Shown here piece by piece: positions 45,601-58,300 of a DNA stretch of 64,000 nt. Origin of the DNA: Cavia porcellus (lineage: Eukaryota; Chordata; Mammalia; Rodentia; Caviidae); contig NW_026947709.1 of NCBI RefSeq assembly GCF_034190915.1, positions 124,001-188,000 of the forward strand, in the 5' to 3' direction. Within the stretch, counting starts at the first letter, position 1, and every line of letters starts with the position of its first letter. The notes below the pieces were generated by a model. It ran no database searches. It was not told the origin of the DNA and saw only the letters and a program-made list of their open reading frames with translations. The translations under genes and the position numbers were made by a program.

Positions 45601-46155
45601 AGAATGAATAGAACTATTAAGGAGACCCTCACTAAATTGGCTCATGAGACTGGCTTAAAAGATTGGACGATGCTCCTGCCGTATGCCCTTTTTCGCGCGC
45701 GAAACACCCCGTCTACCAAACCCCCTAACCTTACTCCCTTCGAAATCCTTTTTGGCACCCCACCCCCCATTCGAGATCTCACTCCCTTAACTGAGCATGC
45801 TGCCTTGTTGCCAACCTCCCTGTCTGACAGGCTCATCGCCCTTGACAACCTGCAGAGGGACGTGTGGACGCAGCTAGCCTCGGCCTATGCTCCCAGTGAG
45901 TTCCCCGCGCCACATCCGTACCAGGTGGGAGACTTTGTGTTCGTCCGGCGCCACCAACAAGAGACTCTACAGCCTCGCTGGAAAGGACCGTACCAGGTCC
46001 TATTGACTACTCCTACAGCGGTAAAGGTTGACGGAGTCGCCTCTTGGATCCACGCGTCACACCTAAAGCCTGCCTCGGCACCAGTGGACGGCTCCTGGGA
46101 ACTCAAACGGTCTGATAACCCCCTGAAGCTAAAGTTGCGCCGAAGGACCCCCTGA
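42643..46155 (+). CDS. pol: pro-pol polyprotein region (provirus 2)
   Basis: Open from the UAG (42640-42642) to TGA at 46153-46155, with first internal Met at 42682. All catalytic motifs (DTGA, YVDD, RNase H FTDG, HHCC, DD35E) are present at the same residue numbers as in provirus 1. It differs from provirus 1 at only two residues seen: Leu for Ser at residue 20 beside the protease active site, and Gln for Glu at residue 118. Both differences are shared with provirus 3. From about 43262 onward it matches provirus 1, including Arg in the RLxIPGF motif, not provirus 3. Confidence 0.95.
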   Translation, partial: GLRGSDPLPELRVMFKVEGTPVEFEVDTGAVYLALQAPLGALSTKKSLVQGANGSKYRSWTTERTVDLGKGKVKHSFLVIPECPAPLLGRDLLTKLGAKISFEPQGPQVTFRNPKVGQPMVTVLSLKLEDQYRLYDHQDPQPIAPAWLTDFKESWAETAGLGLASQQPPVVVTLKTTASPIRVKQYPINREAHLGIKVHIQRLLDQGVLTPCRSAWNTPLLPVKKPGTNDYRPVQDLREVNSRVEDIHPTVPNPYNLLSGLNPSRTWYTVLDLKDAFFCLPLHKDSQPLFAFEWTDPETGSAGQLTWTRLPQGFKNSPTIFDEALHKDLAPFRAQHPSLTLLQYVDDLLLAADSEGDCTSGTQDLLRELAILGYRASAKKAQICKREVIFLGYSLKGGQRWLTEARKQTVVQIPPPKSQKQLREFLGTAGFCRLRIPGFATLAAPLYPLLKGGSPFIWKKDHQQAFDAIKRALLSAPALALPNVDKPFTLFMEEKKGIARGVLTQAFGPWRRPVAYLSKRLDTVASGWPPCLKAIAAAALLIKDADKLTLGQKITIIAPHTLESIIRQPPDRWLSNARVTRYQSLLLNKDKITFGPLVTLNPATLLPEEASEPVLHTCQDVLAEEAGVRPDLLDCPLPNAEVTYFTDGSSFLIQGKRYAGAAVTDYSNVIWTARLEDGSSAQKAELIALTKALELAKGKRANIYTDSRYAFATAHIHGAIYRQRGLLTSAGKEIKHKQEILQLLAAVMLPQKVAIIHCNSHQKGTDPVTRGNNLADQAAKSAAMGDSQMLVTDVKDSPQKEKAQINQTPETPDLTAYIQQAHRLTHLGAKKLSLLAQRQDFPGASPTAIRQVANRVVANCEACQLTNAYPAKLAPGKRLRGTRPGQYWEVDFTEVKPARCGLKYLLVFVDTFSGWTEAFPTKKETAAVVTKKLMEEIFPRFGLPKVIGSDNGPAFVAKVSQGLANILGIDWKLHCAYRPQSSGQVERMNRTIKETLTKLAHETGLKDWTMLLPYALFRARNTPSTKPPNLTPFEILFGTPPPIRDLTPLTEHAALLPTSLSDRLIALDNLQRDVWTQLASAYAPSEFPAPHPYQVGDFVFVRRHQQETLQPRWKGPYQVLLTTPTAVKVDGVASWIHASHLKPASAPVDGSWELKRSDNPLKLKLRRRTP

Positions 46156-46177
46156 GATTATTCAGAGTACTACCCTT

Positions 46178-47947
46178 ATGTGTCCCTCTAAGATGACCCG
46201 TATGGGACCCCAGACTTTAACCCTCCGGGCTCTAATGGGATTACTTATATTAATAATCCCCACTGTAGCTAGCCCCCATCGCCCCTGGAAATGGTCGTTA
46301 ATACGATGGGGGGACTCACGTGTGGGTAGCACCTGGGAAGGATCAGGAAGTCCATGGTTTGCGCCCACACCCTGTTGGTTCTTTCCAGGGCTCCAATGTC
46401 CCAAACAAAGTCATTTTTATCTTTGTCCCGCACCAACCGGGAGTAGATCATATTGTAATTCCCCAGGAGAATATTTTTGTGCTTATTGGGGCTGTGAAAC
46501 CGCTGCAACAGGGTGGCAACCCGCCTTCCCCGATAAACACCTTAAAATGACATGGGGGCCGCCGGGATGCAGCCTAGATAACTACCCACCGGCTGGTCAG
46601 AGATCCTGTCAGGTTCTAAATATCACTGTCACCACTCCTGAGGACCCAGGTTGGCTGACAGGACGCACCTGGGGACTTCGAGTCTATGAGCCAGGTAAAG
46701 ACAGGGGAAGCCTTATTCTCATAAAAAAGGTTCCCCTGCAGGCCCCATTTGTGCCCATAGGCCCAAACTTTACTCTAAAGCCAAAATATAATCAGCCTAC
46801 TATAGATCCTGTTACTACTGTTCAAACAACCATAGTAAGTCCCTCAGCCATAACAGTTTCTCAAGCTCCGCTACTCCAGACAGATCACGTACCTGTCCCT
46901 CAATATTCACATTCTAACCTACTCAGTTTGATTAAAGGAGCATACATGGCTTTAAATCATACCCGACCTGATCTCCCCCAATCCTGTTGGCTATGTCTAA
47001 GTCCTAATCCCCCGTATTATGAGGGAACCGCTCTAAATGACTCTTATACACTAACCCCCAACCCCGGCCAATGCGATTGGAATCAAGTATACCACACTCT
47101 CCCCCTTCCTGGCCTCGCTGGTCAAGGAACTTGTATAGGAGCAGTTGATAACTGGCCAACAAGCTTGCGACATCTTTGCCTCACACACACTAATTCCTTT
47201 CCCAAAGATCAGTACCTCGTCCCTCCTACTGGAGCCTTTTGGCTATGTACCAATGGGCTCACCCCTTGTGTCTCCACTAACGTCCTCCTTGCAGACAGCA
47301 GCTCCTGCATCCTTATAGACCTTATGCCACGCATTAAATATCTCCCCCCTAACACGCTCCCCCTCATGGGAGGTCGATATAAACGAGAACCTGTCTCCCT
47401 GACCCTAGCAGTCCTATTGGGGATAGGTGTGGCGGGGGGGATAGGAACTGGCACAGCAGCCCTCATTACTGGGCATCAGTCTCGCCAACAGCTTCTTGCA
47501 GTAGTAAACCAAGATTTACAGGCCTTAGAAACTTCTATAACTGCATTACAACAATCCCTCTCGTCTCTATCTGAAGTAGTGTTACAGAACAGAAGAGGCT
47601 TAGATCTTCTATTTTTAAAAGAAGGCGGTCTCTGCGCTGCACTTAGAGAAGAATGTTGTTTCTACACTGATCATACTGGGATTGTAAAAGACGCAATGGA
47701 AAAGCTGAGAGAGAGAATCAAATCTCGAGAGCCCCCTTCAAGTGAAGCCAAAATGTTTTCCTTCTGGGAATCAATCCTGCCCTATGTTCTCCCTTTACTG
47801 GGACCCCTGGCCGGATTCATTATAGTCATGGCTATAGCCCCTTGCCTCATTAACCGAGTAACCCAATTTGTGAGGGCTCAGATCTCTCAGGTAAAAGTTA
47901 TGGTGCTACGTCAACAATATGACCCCTTACCTATACAGGACCTTTAG
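46178..47947 (+). CDS. env: Envelope glycoprotein (provirus 2, intact)
   Basis: The same 589-residue protein as in provirus 1. The only nucleotide difference noticed is a silent G-to-A at a CpG near 47545 (GCATTACAA). Signal peptide, cleavage site, fusion peptide, CX6CC and anchor are all retained. It lies between pol and the polypurine tract with the same spacing. Confidence 0.95.
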   Translation: MCPSKMTRMGPQTLTLRALMGLLILIIPTVASPHRPWKWSLIRWGDSRVGSTWEGSGSPWFAPTPCWFFPGLQCPKQSHFYLCPAPTGSRSYCNSPGEYFCAYWGCETAATGWQPAFPDKHLKMTWGPPGCSLDNYPPAGQRSCQVLNITVTTPEDPGWLTGRTWGLRVYEPGKDRGSLILIKKVPLQAPFVPIGPNFTLKPKYNQPTIDPVTTVQTTIVSPSAITVSQAPLLQTDHVPVPQYSHSNLLSLIKGAYMALNHTRPDLPQSCWLCLSPNPPYYEGTALNDSYTLTPNPGQCDWNQVYHTLPLPGLAGQGTCIGAVDNWPTSLRHLCLTHTNSFPKDQYLVPPTGAFWLCTNGLTPCVSTNVLLADSSSCILIDLMPRIKYLPPNTLPLMGGRYKREPVSLTLAVLLGIGVAGGIGTGTAALITGHQSRQQLLAVVNQDLQALETSITALQQSLSSLSEVVLQNRRGLDLLFLKEGGLCAALREECCFYTDHTGIVKDAMEKLRERIKSREPPSSEAKMFSFWESILPYVLPLLGPLAGFIIVMAIAPCLINRVTQFVRAQISQVKVMVLRQQYDPLPIQDL

Positions 47948-47983
47948 GATTAAAAGTCATTGGAAAAAAATAAAAGGGGGGAA

Positions 47984-48674
47984 TGTGAGAGTCGACCCCC
48001 CTGCTACAACCCCCTCCCCAGAGCGGGGAATGAAAGGGTTAACTCCCTAACTCCCCAGAGCGGGGGAATGAAAGGGTTAACTCCCTAACTCCCCAGAGCG
48101 GGGGAATGAAAGGGTTAACTCCCTAACTCCCCAGAGCGGGGGAATGAAAGGGCTAACTCCCTAACTCCCCAGAGCGGGGGGAATGAAAGGGCTAACTCCC
48201 TAACTCCCCAGAGCTATCAGAACAGAGCAGTAAAGAATGCTTCACTCCCTAAACCTTTCCCAGGAGATAATCAGAGCAGGGCCAAAGGGAATGTCTCTGC
48301 TAGTCATTAACCACTAGATGTTCTGTTCTCTGTAAAGATAGAGATAAGCAAAAGAATGTACTGTATAAACAGGACCAGGGGGCACCTGGCACTCTAAGGT
48401 CAACCCAAGACCCTCGGTCTCAATGGTTACTCAGCCCCAGACCCTCAAATCAGCATTAGCCAGGTCCTGCGCCGCTCAAAATTAACCAATGCGATTTGCT
48501 TCTGTAAACTTGCTTGCCTCCTGCGTGTACCTTTAAAAACCCTGCACAAATTCCCCTCGGGGCCCCTCCGCACACGTTTGCCTGAAGGACCCCATGCGCA
48601 TGGAAATAAACTTTCTTTTCCTCACCAAGAGCTGAGTCCTTGGGGTCTCTTCCCCTGCGGCGTTGGCCCTAACA
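47984..48674 (+). repeat. 3' LTR of provirus 2 (691 bp)
   Basis: Follows the polypurine tract at 47972-47983. Carries the 3'-type bases TCTCAATGG and CCTGAAGG. Confidence 0.95.
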
Positions 48675-49469
48675 ATTTTTTTCAGTATTTTGTGTTCCAC
48701 CAGATTTATTTGAAGATCTCCTGTCCTGCATCCACTGCCCAATGGAGAAGGCCAAACATAGGACAACCCACATGAGAACTTCACTTCTACAGCCTGATTA
48801 TATCATCATGAGAATATAATTTTCCTTTCATCATCAAAGATTTTTACATCAGATTGACCAGCTCTCTTGCTTGCCCATGTTTTTCCCTGGTTTTTGTACC
48901 TTGAAAGGGGTGTGCACTCTTCCCAGCCTTGATCTCCATCTTCCCCCGTATTTCCAAACATATTCATCTGGGAAACATGTAAAGATCTTATTCGGGGCTT
49001 GTTTCATTGTTTTCAAATATCTGCCCTTGAAATTCAACTTCCACCACTGTCTCTCATATCCAAAGCTATGTGCTTGCAGAGGATTTCTGCTGAGAAATTT
49101 TACAGAAAGCTCTTATACTGCAGGTGAATGATGCCAGCAAGTCTTGACTGAATAGCTTAGGGAACAGGACTCAGCCAAATGACTGACATGACAAGGGAAA
49201 AGCGTATGCTCAAGGATACGACATGGCAGAGGTCATCTGCCAGGCCCTGGCATATTTAATATCCAATTGAAAGTACATCAATGGGTAGATTGGCAAGCAT
49301 TTCCATCCACAAATTCTGAGCAGTGAAGCCTTCGGAGAGAATATTGTGCCATACCAGGCCAAGAATATTCATCCTATTTAAATCTTGCCCTACAAGGTCC
49401 TCTGTGCCACTGAGGTCTCCATGGCAACGCCCAGCATTGGGACTCAGGTCTCCTACTGCACACTTGTAT

Positions 49470-50113
49470 CCTAGAGCCTAAAGTCCAGCTCACAATGGTG
49501 CTCAGCCAATCACAGCCCATTGTGTTTGCCTGGCAACCACAAGCTTGTGGATTTCTGTGAACTGTTTCAGCCCAACTCTGCAGCTTTCCACCTCATACAA
49601 CTACAGCCATTCCAATCATGCAGTATTTGATTAGCCTCTCTTTGTTGCCTCAGAGTTTTTTTTTACAGTTGTAGTGATCAAGAAAATTTGACATATTTTG
49701 AGAAGTGGAGGGAAGTAATTGGAAAACCTTTTGGTATATCTGAGGTCTATGGGTTCCAAACTTGACTATCCCAGTCTTTTAAATTTTCAAACCTAGAGCC
49801 TAAAATCCACCTCACAGGGATGTTCAGCCAATTTCAGCCCAGTGTGGTTGCCTGGCAACCACAAGCCTGTGGATTTCTGTGAAGAGTTTCAGCCCAACTC
49901 TGCAGCTTTCCAGCTCATACAACCACAGCCATTCCAATCATGCAGTATTTGATACACCTCTCTAAGTTGCCTCAGAATTTTCTTTGAACTTGTGGTGATC
50001 AAGCAAATTTGACATATTTTGACAAGTGGAGGGAAGTAATTGGCTCTGTCTTTAGCTCTGTTTGTGGTATATGGTGTCCAAAGCTGACTAGCCCAGTCTA
50101 TTCAGTTATGAAA
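49470..50113. repeat. A+B subrepeats of unit 9
   Basis: A 49470-49791, B 49792-50113, with the unit-8 variants. One A-copy change (CAGAGTTTTT near 49653) is private to this unit. Confidence 0.85.
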
Positions 50114-52528
50114 CGTAGAAAGCCAAATGTTTCAAGTGAGGAAAGAAAATACCACAATGATTTGGGTTCTGCCAAGTTTCTGGTGGCTTGGGAAGCAAAC
50201 CTGCAAACCATACATGCAGTCTCTGCTGGATTACTGCCACCATGGTAGTATCAGTTAGCACTAAAAGCCAGCAACCAGAAGATGAGACCCAAAATGAAAG
50301 TGAATCCTTGCAGTGCATGAATATTTGGAGTGCCTGCTTCAACTATCCAGCTTCCTCGGGGTTCACTTGTCTGCAATCGCTATTTCAAGGAGGTCTGCAG
50401 CCATTCCAGCATAACCCTGAACACTAAACATGAGGTACTAGCTCAATACCTTATCACCAGCAGGTTTTCCCAGAATTCAACTGTAACATGGTGAAAGGGA
50501 AACCCTTAGAAAAGGGATGCAAATGCCCCTTTCACCAGAAATCCCAGGTATTTTCTCATGGCATGGAATATTTAGACTCCACAACTCATGTAGTGAACCC
50601 AGGGACCTAGACCAAGTGTGTCTAGTTTAATGTTGTCCTCTTTTTGGAAACAGCATCTTATGTAGTTGTTGAAAGAGGCCTTGAGATCAATTCGTAGCCC
50701 AAGATGGACTGGAACTCCCAAGGATCCATCCAGCTCAGCCCCCAGATTGCTGGGATTATAGGCATGAGGGACCATGCCAAGCATGTGCACAGAGATTCTT
50801 ACATAATTTGTGAAATCCCACTACTGGTCTATAGGTAGCTTCTGTGCTTCAGGCTTTAGGACTATGCCTCTCTTTGTTTTGGCTCCCCTTGTTCAGGTGT
50901 CCATTTCTATTGTGATAAGCTCCAAGGCCCCAGGCAAGGGAGTGGCTGCCCTTCCTCTGGTGTGTCCTTGGATGATTACAGCCTTGGATGAACAGGGTTC
51001 AAATATATTGGATCCTGTGCATTTGAAGAGGAAATGAGTAAAGTTTCATGAGTTAATGTGGACATGCCAGGGAATTGAGGGGCCATGATAGAGACAAAAC
51101 TTCAGGCCATGGGCTGAAGGCTGAGGATTCTGTACCTCTAGCTTCTTGAATAGTGGGCCTGCTGAGCAATTGTGTGCTCTCAAATGTAATTTGATGGGTT
51201 TTGTTTTAATTTATTTTGTTTTTTGCTTTGGTTTTTTACATGGAAGGAACTGTACCATGGTTTGAAGAAGCTGGAGTGTCTTACCTAAGAGAAATTTGCA
51301 AAAAGGGACAATTCAGCAGCCAAGAATTTCTCAAATGCCCTTGGCGTTTTAAAAAATGTGACATAAAGTTGAGTGTGTCATGTCCATGTCTCTTTACAAA
51401 AGATTTTACCTCCTATTTGATAGGAATTACTGTTTCTTTGAAAGCTCAACCTGCACTGAAATAAAGATAATCCCTCCTTTCCTGATTCTGCTTGAAACCA
51501 CATCCTTTCTTAGTTATATTTTCTTACGCAGCAACACTTGGAGATGACTACAGCGAGAGTTTCCCATTGGTGGAATTTCCACGGAGACACATGAAGTAAT
51601 ACTGCACAACTTCAAGTGAAGTGCACTGTCCCTTGACAATGGCAAGTCTGGGCAAATCTCTAGTAACTGAAAATCTTATAAAGTCTGAAAGTGAGTGAAT
51701 GAAAATGGGCCTCTCCACATATGGACAGGGCCTCTCCTTAAGCACACATTTGTGGAAAAAGTAATTATGAGAGACGAATGAACTCCCAAAATGGAATGGA
51801 AATTTTCTTGTTTAGGCCTGGAACGCTATGGCCTGGAGCCCTGTGGTTCTAACTGGATGAGCAAAGTGTGAGCAGAGATCAAAGTAAAACACTCCATTTA
51901 GGGAACTCGATATTTAACCAGGTGTCCAGAGAGGTGGCAAACTGTACTTGTGTCAATTTGCTCAAATCCTGTCTTCACAAGAAAGTAAATTCCAGCACGA
52001 CCAGTGACTAGAGGAGGACACATTTCAAAGGACTTGTAAAAAGTCCAACCCTGAAGTTAGCCCAACACTGAATTTAGATGAAAAGTAGCAGAGTCTGTTA
52101 GTCTTTCAAGTTTTAATAGGAGAAACTTATAGCATGCAATAGCTGTTACATGAATAACTTCAGAGCTTTTGGAGAGGTCGAAATCACTATGAGTGAGGGC
52201 TTCCCTGACTCGCAAAGTTAAAAATAGTAAAACAAACAATTTGCAAAACCAATCAACCAATTAAATACAAACACTAAGTCCAAAGGGTTTCACTGGTTTT
52301 AAAACCACTTATGGAATGCACAACTATTGATGAGGCTTACTCTGCATTCTGCTTTACTCAGGCCTGGTACATGAGCAACTGTGAAAGCAAAATTCAAAAT
52401 GTTATGTGAAGTGACCATTTCATTGTTGAAACCATGACCCAATAGACATTTTCTCTTTTGAAACTTCATACATTATCCATATATGTTCTCAAAGGGAAGG
52501 AATACACAGGATTTAGGCTGAATTATTT

Positions 52529-53221
52529 TGTGAGAGTCGACCCCCCTGCTACAACCCCCTCCCCAGAGCGGGGAATGAAAGGGTTAACTCCCTAACTCCC
52601 CAGAGCGGGGGAATGAAAGGGTTAACTCCCTAACTCCCCAGAGCGGGGGAATGAAAGGGTTAACTCCCTAACTCCCCAGAGCGGGGGAATGAAAGGGCTA
52701 ACTCCCTAACTCCCCAGAGCGGGGGGGGAATGAAAGGGCTAACTCCCTAACTCCCCAGAGCTATCAGAACAGAGCAGTAAAGAATGCTTCACTCCCTAAA
52801 CCTTTCCCAGGAGATAATCAGAGCAGGGCCAAAGGGAATGTCTCTGCTAGTCATTAACCACTAGATGTTCTGTTCTCTGTAAAGATAGAGATAAGCAAAA
52901 GAATGTACTGTATAAACAGGACCAGGGGGCACCTGGCACTCTAAGGTCAACCCAAGACCCTCGGTCTCCATGGTTACTCAGCCCCAGACCCTCAAATCAG
53001 CATTAGCCAGGTCCTGCGCCGCTCAAAATTAACCAATGCGATTTGCTTCTGTAAACTTGCTTGCCTCCTGCGTGTACCTTTAAAAACCCTGCACAAATTC
53101 CCCTCGGGGCCCCTCCGCACACGTTTGCCTGAGGGACCCCATGCGCATGGAAATAAACTTTCTTTTCCTCACCAAGAGCTGAGTCCTTGGGGTCTCTTCC
53201 CCTGCGGCGTTGGCCCTAACA
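52529..53221 (+). repeat. 5' LTR of provirus 3 (693 bp)
   Basis: As in provirus 2 but with an eight-G run in the fifth tandem repeat (seven in provirus 2, six in the 3' LTRs), which accounts for its length. Confidence 0.95.
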
Positions 53222-53224
53222 TCG

Positions 53225-53242
53225 TCGAGGCCCCAGCAAGAT
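53225..53242 (+). other. Altered primer binding site (provirus 3)
   Basis: Same two changes as provirus 2, hence inherited from their common duplicate. Confidence 0.6.
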
Positions 53243-53596
53243 TAGCACGTCTCACGGGAGGTGACCCCAACGGCTCTACCGGTGAGTACGACTGGTCGCT
53301 TTTCATACCACCGGTGTTTACGCCCCGAGCCATACGGCTCCGATCTAGGGGCAATTTTTGTTATCTGTTTCGTACTCTGTTCCCTGGTGACTGGGGGACG
53401 CCCCACACGGTTTCCGTGGTTCACCGTCTGCGATAGGGTCTCCCTATCGATCTGGGGGATTTCGATTCCCAATCTGTGGTCCGTCTGGGCCAATCTGGAG
53501 ACACCCTTTGAGGTGACTCATCTGGGGGATTTCGATTCCCAGTCTGTGGTCCGCCCGGGCCAATCTGGAGACACCCTGTAAGGTGTCTCATTTGGA

Positions 53597-53821
53597 GTGA
53601 AACTGATGCGTATGCATGTGAATGAAGTGGCCGGCCTGATTGTTTTGTGTGTCGTGGGTGCTGTGTTAGGTTATTTGTTGTACCGCGCTTGCGTTAACCA
53701 CCCTGTGACAATAGAACGTCATGGGACAGTCGACCTCATCCCCATTGTCCCTCACCCTCGACCACTGGTCGGAGGTGCGGAAGAGGGCTCACGATCTCTC
53801 CTTGCAGGTCAAGAAGAGTAA
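53597..53821 (+). CDS. Leader membrane-segment ORF (provirus 3)
   Basis: Identical in protein to the provirus 2 copy, including the out-of-frame overlap with gag. The frame offset therefore predates the amplification. Confidence 0.45.
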   Translation: MKLMRMHVNEVAGLIVLCVVGAVLGYLLYRACVNHPVTIERHGTVDLIPIVPHPRPLVGGAEEGSRSLLAGQEE

Positions 53822-54413
53822 GTGGCAGGATTTCTGCTCGACTGAGTGGCCTGCTTTCTCTGTGGGGTGGCCACCAGAGGGGACTTTTCATCTGCCCCTC
53901 ATTCTAGCAGTTAAGGACGTCATCTTCCGCCCCGGACAAAGGGGGCACCCTGATCAAGTCGCTTACATCCTGGTATGGCAGGACCTCAGGGAGGAATCCC
54001 CATTATGGGTAAAATCCTTTCTTCCCCCTTCTGACTCATCTGTACCAAAGCTTTTAGCTCTGAAAGGACCTCCCACTTTGGCTCCGGTCCTGCCCGAGTC
54101 TCAGCCTGATCTACCCTTACTGGACTATGACCAGCCTCCTCCTTCCCAGCCGACTCAACCTCCTCCGTACCCACTCTCTCCTCCAGCCTCCTCGTCCGAA
54201 TCGAGTGCTGCTTCTCCGTCAGCCCCCTCTTCACCTGAGCTAAATTCCTCTTCTCCTCCGGTACCCACGTCCCCTCTATATCCCCCCTCCCTGCGATGGC
54301 TTGCCCCGAGCCCACACCTCCGGGGCCCACGGGCCCAGCCCAGAACACTTGGAGCAAGCTACGGCCTGAGGATCCAGTCGTTACCCTCCCTCTCCGTCCC
54401 TATGGGCCCATGA
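53721..54413 (+). pseudogene. gag: gag 5' segment, MA-p12 (provirus 3)
   Basis: Open from the Met-Gly-Gln start at 53721 for 230 codons. It differs from provirus 2 by a few residues (His for Asn in RGHPDQ, Ser for Pro in REESPL, Leu for Ser in PPTLAP). It ends out of frame like the others; the shared frame change lies in 54239-54410. The PPPY motif is kept. Confidence 0.85.
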
Positions 54414-55354
54414 TAGACGATGGGACAGATGGAGGGCAGATGCCCGCTTTACAGTACTGGCCTTTTTCTACCTCAGATCTCTATAACTGGAAAAACAATA
54501 ACCCTCCTTTTTCTGATGATCCTTCTAAGCTAACAGGTCTAATGGATTCTGTTATGTTCTCCCACCAACCCACATGGGACGACTGTCAACAGCTCCTAGG
54601 GGTCCTGTTCAACACCGAGGAAAGAGACCGCATCCTCCTGGAAGCCCGGAAAGCTGTTCCCGGAGAGGATGGCAGACCCACCCAGAGACCAGACTGGATC
54701 GATGACTTCTTCCCCTTAAAGCGCCCCAACTGGGACCCCAACTCACCTGCTGGTAGGCAGCATCTTTCTATCTATCGCCAGACTCTAATGGCAGGTGTCT
54801 GGGCCGCCGCAAGGCGCCCCACTAATCTGGCCAAGGTAAGAGAAGTTACCCAAGGACCTACTGAGACTCCCTCAGTTTTTCTAGAACGCCTGATGGAAGC
54901 TTACCGGCGATATACGCCTTTTAACCCTGAGGAGGAAGGCCGAAAAGGCTCGATAGCTATGGCCTTTATAGGACAATCGGCCCCTGATATAAGACGTAAG
55001 CTCCAAAGGCTAGATGGTCTCCAAGACCTGACTCTGAGGGATCTTGTTAAGGAAGCTGAAAAGGTCTACTATAAGCGGGAGACAGAGGAAGAGAAAGAGT
55101 TAGCTAGGGACAAAAGACGAAACAAGGAATTAACTAAGATGTTGGCCACAGTTATTCAGGGAAAACCTGAGCCAGGAAAGGGAAAGCCCACTCGCCCTCC
55201 ATTAGACCCTGATCAATGTGCATATTGTAAGGAAAAAGGACACCTGATCAAAGACTGTGAAAAGTTAAAAAAGGAACGGGCCAAAGAAGAACGAGAAAGA
55301 CAGTCCTCACAGCGATCCCGAGCCCCCATGCTCGCCCTAGATGAAGAAGACTAG
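54296..55354 (+). pseudogene. gag: gag 3' segment, CA-NC with intact readthrough stop (provirus 3)
   Basis: The only copy in which this frame reaches the gammaretroviral stop: it ends LALDEED then TAG at 55352-55354, followed by GGACTTCGG and in-frame pol. Capsid, major homology region and the CCHC knuckle are all present. The 352-codon figure counts from an internal ATG (54296) that is unlikely to be a natural start. It remains disconnected from MA-p12 by the shared frame change. Confidence 0.9.
55352..55354 (+). other. gag-pol UAG readthrough codon (provirus 3)
   Basis: TAG followed by G, then a GC-rich stretch (GGACTTCGGGGCTCGG). In gammaretroviruses the UAG plus a downstream pseudoknot lets a minority of ribosomes insert Gln and continue into pol. 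The same codon at 29929-29931 and 42640-42642 sits behind premature TGA codons in proviruses 1 and 2. Confidence 0.85.
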
Positions 55355-58300
55355 GGACTTCGGGGCTCGGATCCCCTCCCCGAGCTCAGGGTAATGTTTA
55401 AAGTGGAGGGGACTCCCGTGGAATTCGAGGTCGATACGGGAGCTGTTTATTTGGCCTTACAAGCCCCCTTAGGGGCCCTTTCAACTAAGAAATCATTAGT
55501 TCAAGGGGCTAACGGGAGCAAATATCGCTCGTGGACCACTGAGCGCACAGTTGACTTAGGCAAGGGAAAAGTAAAACACTCCTTTCTGGTTATTCCCGAA
55601 TGTCCTGCTCCCCTCTTGGGACGGGACTTATTAACCAAACTGGGGGCAAAGATTTCCTTTGAGCCCCAAGGACCTCAAGTAACATTCCGTAACCCAAAGG
55701 TTGGGCAACCTATGGTTACGGTGTTATCTCTAAAACTGGAAGATCAATATAGGCTCTACGACCACCAGGATCCCCAGCCTATCGCCCCAGCCTGGCTGAC
55801 TGATTTTAAAGAATCCTGGGCCGAGACGGCTGGACTCGGGCTGGCAAGCCAGCAACCGCCTGTAGTGGTTACTTTAAAAACCACTGCCTCCCCTATTCGG
55901 GTCAAGCAATATCCCATTAATAGAGAAGCTCACCTAGGGATTAAGGTGCACATACAGAGACTTTTAGACCAAGAGGTATTAACTCCTTGTCGGTCTACAT
56001 GGAATACTCCGTTACTCCCGGTCAAAAAGCCCGGGACGAATGACTACAGACCGGTACAGGACCTAAGGGAGGTCAATAGCAGGGTAGAAGACATTCACCC
56101 CACCGTACCCAATCCCTATAATCTCCTCAGCGGGTTAAATCCGTCAAGGACTTGGTATACTGTTCTGGATTTAAAGGATGCCTTTTTCTGTTTGCCTTTA
56201 CACAAAGATAGCCAGCCCTTATTTGCATTTGAATGGACGGACCCTGAGACTGGGTCCGCCGGACAACTAACCTGGACGCGCCTCCCACAGGGCTTCAAAA
56301 ACAGCCCAACCATCTTTGATGAAGCCCTACATAAGGATTTAGCCCCCTTTCGGGCTCAACACCCAAGCCTCACCCTTCTTCAATATGTAGATGACTTGCT
56401 GCTGGCTGCGGACTCTGAGGGTGACTGCACAAGCGGAACTCAGGACCTTTTACGTGAGTTGGCTATCCTGGGGTATAGGGCATCAGCAAAAAAGGCTCAA
56501 ATTTGTAAGCGAGAGGTAATTTTTCTGGGCTACTCCTTAAAAGGGGGACAAAGGTGGCTCACTGAGGCCAGAAAACAGACTGTGGTCCAGATTCCCCCTC
56601 CAAAGAGTCAAAAACAATTACGAGAGTTCCTGGGCACTGCGGGGTTCTGCCGGTTATGGATCCCCGGATTCGCAACTTTGGCAGCTCCCCTATATCCGTT
56701 ACTGAAGGGGGGATCTCCCTTTATCTGGAAAAAAGATCACCAGCAGGCCTTTGATGCCATCAAGCGGGCTCTCCTGTCCGCTCCGGCCCTGGCTCTTCCT
56801 AATGTGGATAAGCCCTTTACTCTCTTCATGGAAGAAAAAAAAGGAATAGCGAGAGGAGTGCTGACCCAGGCCTTTGGGCCATGGAGGCGTCCGGTGGCTT
56901 ACCTCTCAAAAAGACTGGACACTGTGGCAAGCGGGTGGCCACCCTGCCTAAAGGCCATCGCAGCAGCTGCCTTGCTCATTAAAGACGCTGACAAATTGAC
57001 TTTGGGACAGAAAATAACAATCATTGCCCCGCACACGCTAGAAAGCATCATCCGCCAGCCTCCAGATAGGTGGCTCTCAAATGCCAGAGTTACTCATTAT
57101 CAGAGCCTCTTGCTCAACAAGGACAAGATAACTTTTGGACCCCCGGTGACTCTCAACCCGGCGACCCTGCTGCCGGAAGAAGCTTCGGAACCCGTCCTCC
57201 ATACCTGCCAGGACGTCTTGGCAGAAGAGGCCGGAGTACGACCGGACTTATTGGATTGCCCCCTACCCAATGCAGAGGTGACCTACTTCACTGACGGGAG
57301 TAGCTTTTTGATTCAAGGTAAGCGGTATGCGGGGGCGGCTGTGACTGATTATTCCAATGTTATATGGACAGCCAGACTAGAGGACGGGTCCTCGGCCCAA
57401 AAGGCCGAACTGATTGCTTTGACTAAGGCTCTGGAGCTCGCTAAAGGAAAGCGAGCGAACATTTACACGGATAGCCGATATGCTTTTGCAATGGCCCACA
57501 TCCACGGGGCCATATACCGCCAGCGGGGGCTTCTGACCTCCGCAGGAAAAGAAATAAAACACAAACAGGAAATCCTCCAGTTGCTCGCTGCAGTTATGTT
57601 GCCCCAGAAGGTGGCGATAATACACTGTAACAGCCACCAGAAAGGGACTGATCCCGTCACAAGGGGAAACAACCTGGCCGATCAGGCAGCAAAATCTGCA
57701 GCCATGGGAGACTCACAGATGTTGGTGACTGATGTCAAAGATTCTCCTCAAAAGGAGAAAGCTCAGATTAACCAAACCCCTGAAACACCTGATTTGACTG
57801 CTTACATACAACAGGCCCACCGGCTCACTCATTTGGGAGCTAAAAAGCTAAGCCTACTGGCCCAACGCCAAGACTTCCCAGGGGCATCCCCCACTGCCAT
57901 ACGTCAGGTCGCCAATCGGGTGGTGGCTAATTGTGAGGCATGTCAATTGACCAATGCCTACCCTGCCAAGCTGGCCCCCGGCAAAAGGCTACGCGGCACC
58001 AGACCTGGACAATACTGGGAAGTGGACTTTACAGAAGTTAAGCCTGCCCGATGCGGACTAAAATATCTGCTAGTTTTTGTAGACACCTTTTCTGGATGGA
58101 CTGAGGCTTTTCCTACCAAAAAGGAAACCGCTGCCGTGGTAACTAAAAAATTGATGGAAGAAATATTTCCCCGGTTCGGATTGCCAAAGGTAATAGGGTC
58201 TGATAATGGACCGGCGTTTGTGGCTAAGGTAAGTCAGGGACTGGCCAACATATTGGGGATTGATTGGAAATTACATTGTGCTTATAGACCCCAAAGTTCA

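Larger units (their letters stand above)
39818..48674 (+). mobile_element. Endogenous gammaretrovirus, provirus 2 (8857 bp)
   Basis: Same structure and same insertion site as provirus 1, with ATTT at 39814-39817 and 48675-48678 and identical host junctions. It is therefore a duplicate of the same integration. The one-base length difference comes from a longer G run in the 5' LTR. Confidence 0.97.
39029..51739. repeat. Macrosatellite unit 9, interrupted by provirus 2 (12.71 kb)
   Basis: Same composite structure as unit 8; 3850 bp of host sequence. It shares derived host variants with unit 10 on both sides of the provirus: a 2-bp CA deletion near 39177 (AAAACACTCC), GGCCAAACAT near 48751, ATTGGGACTC near 49437 and CAAGTGAGGA near 50135. 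Confidence 0.95.
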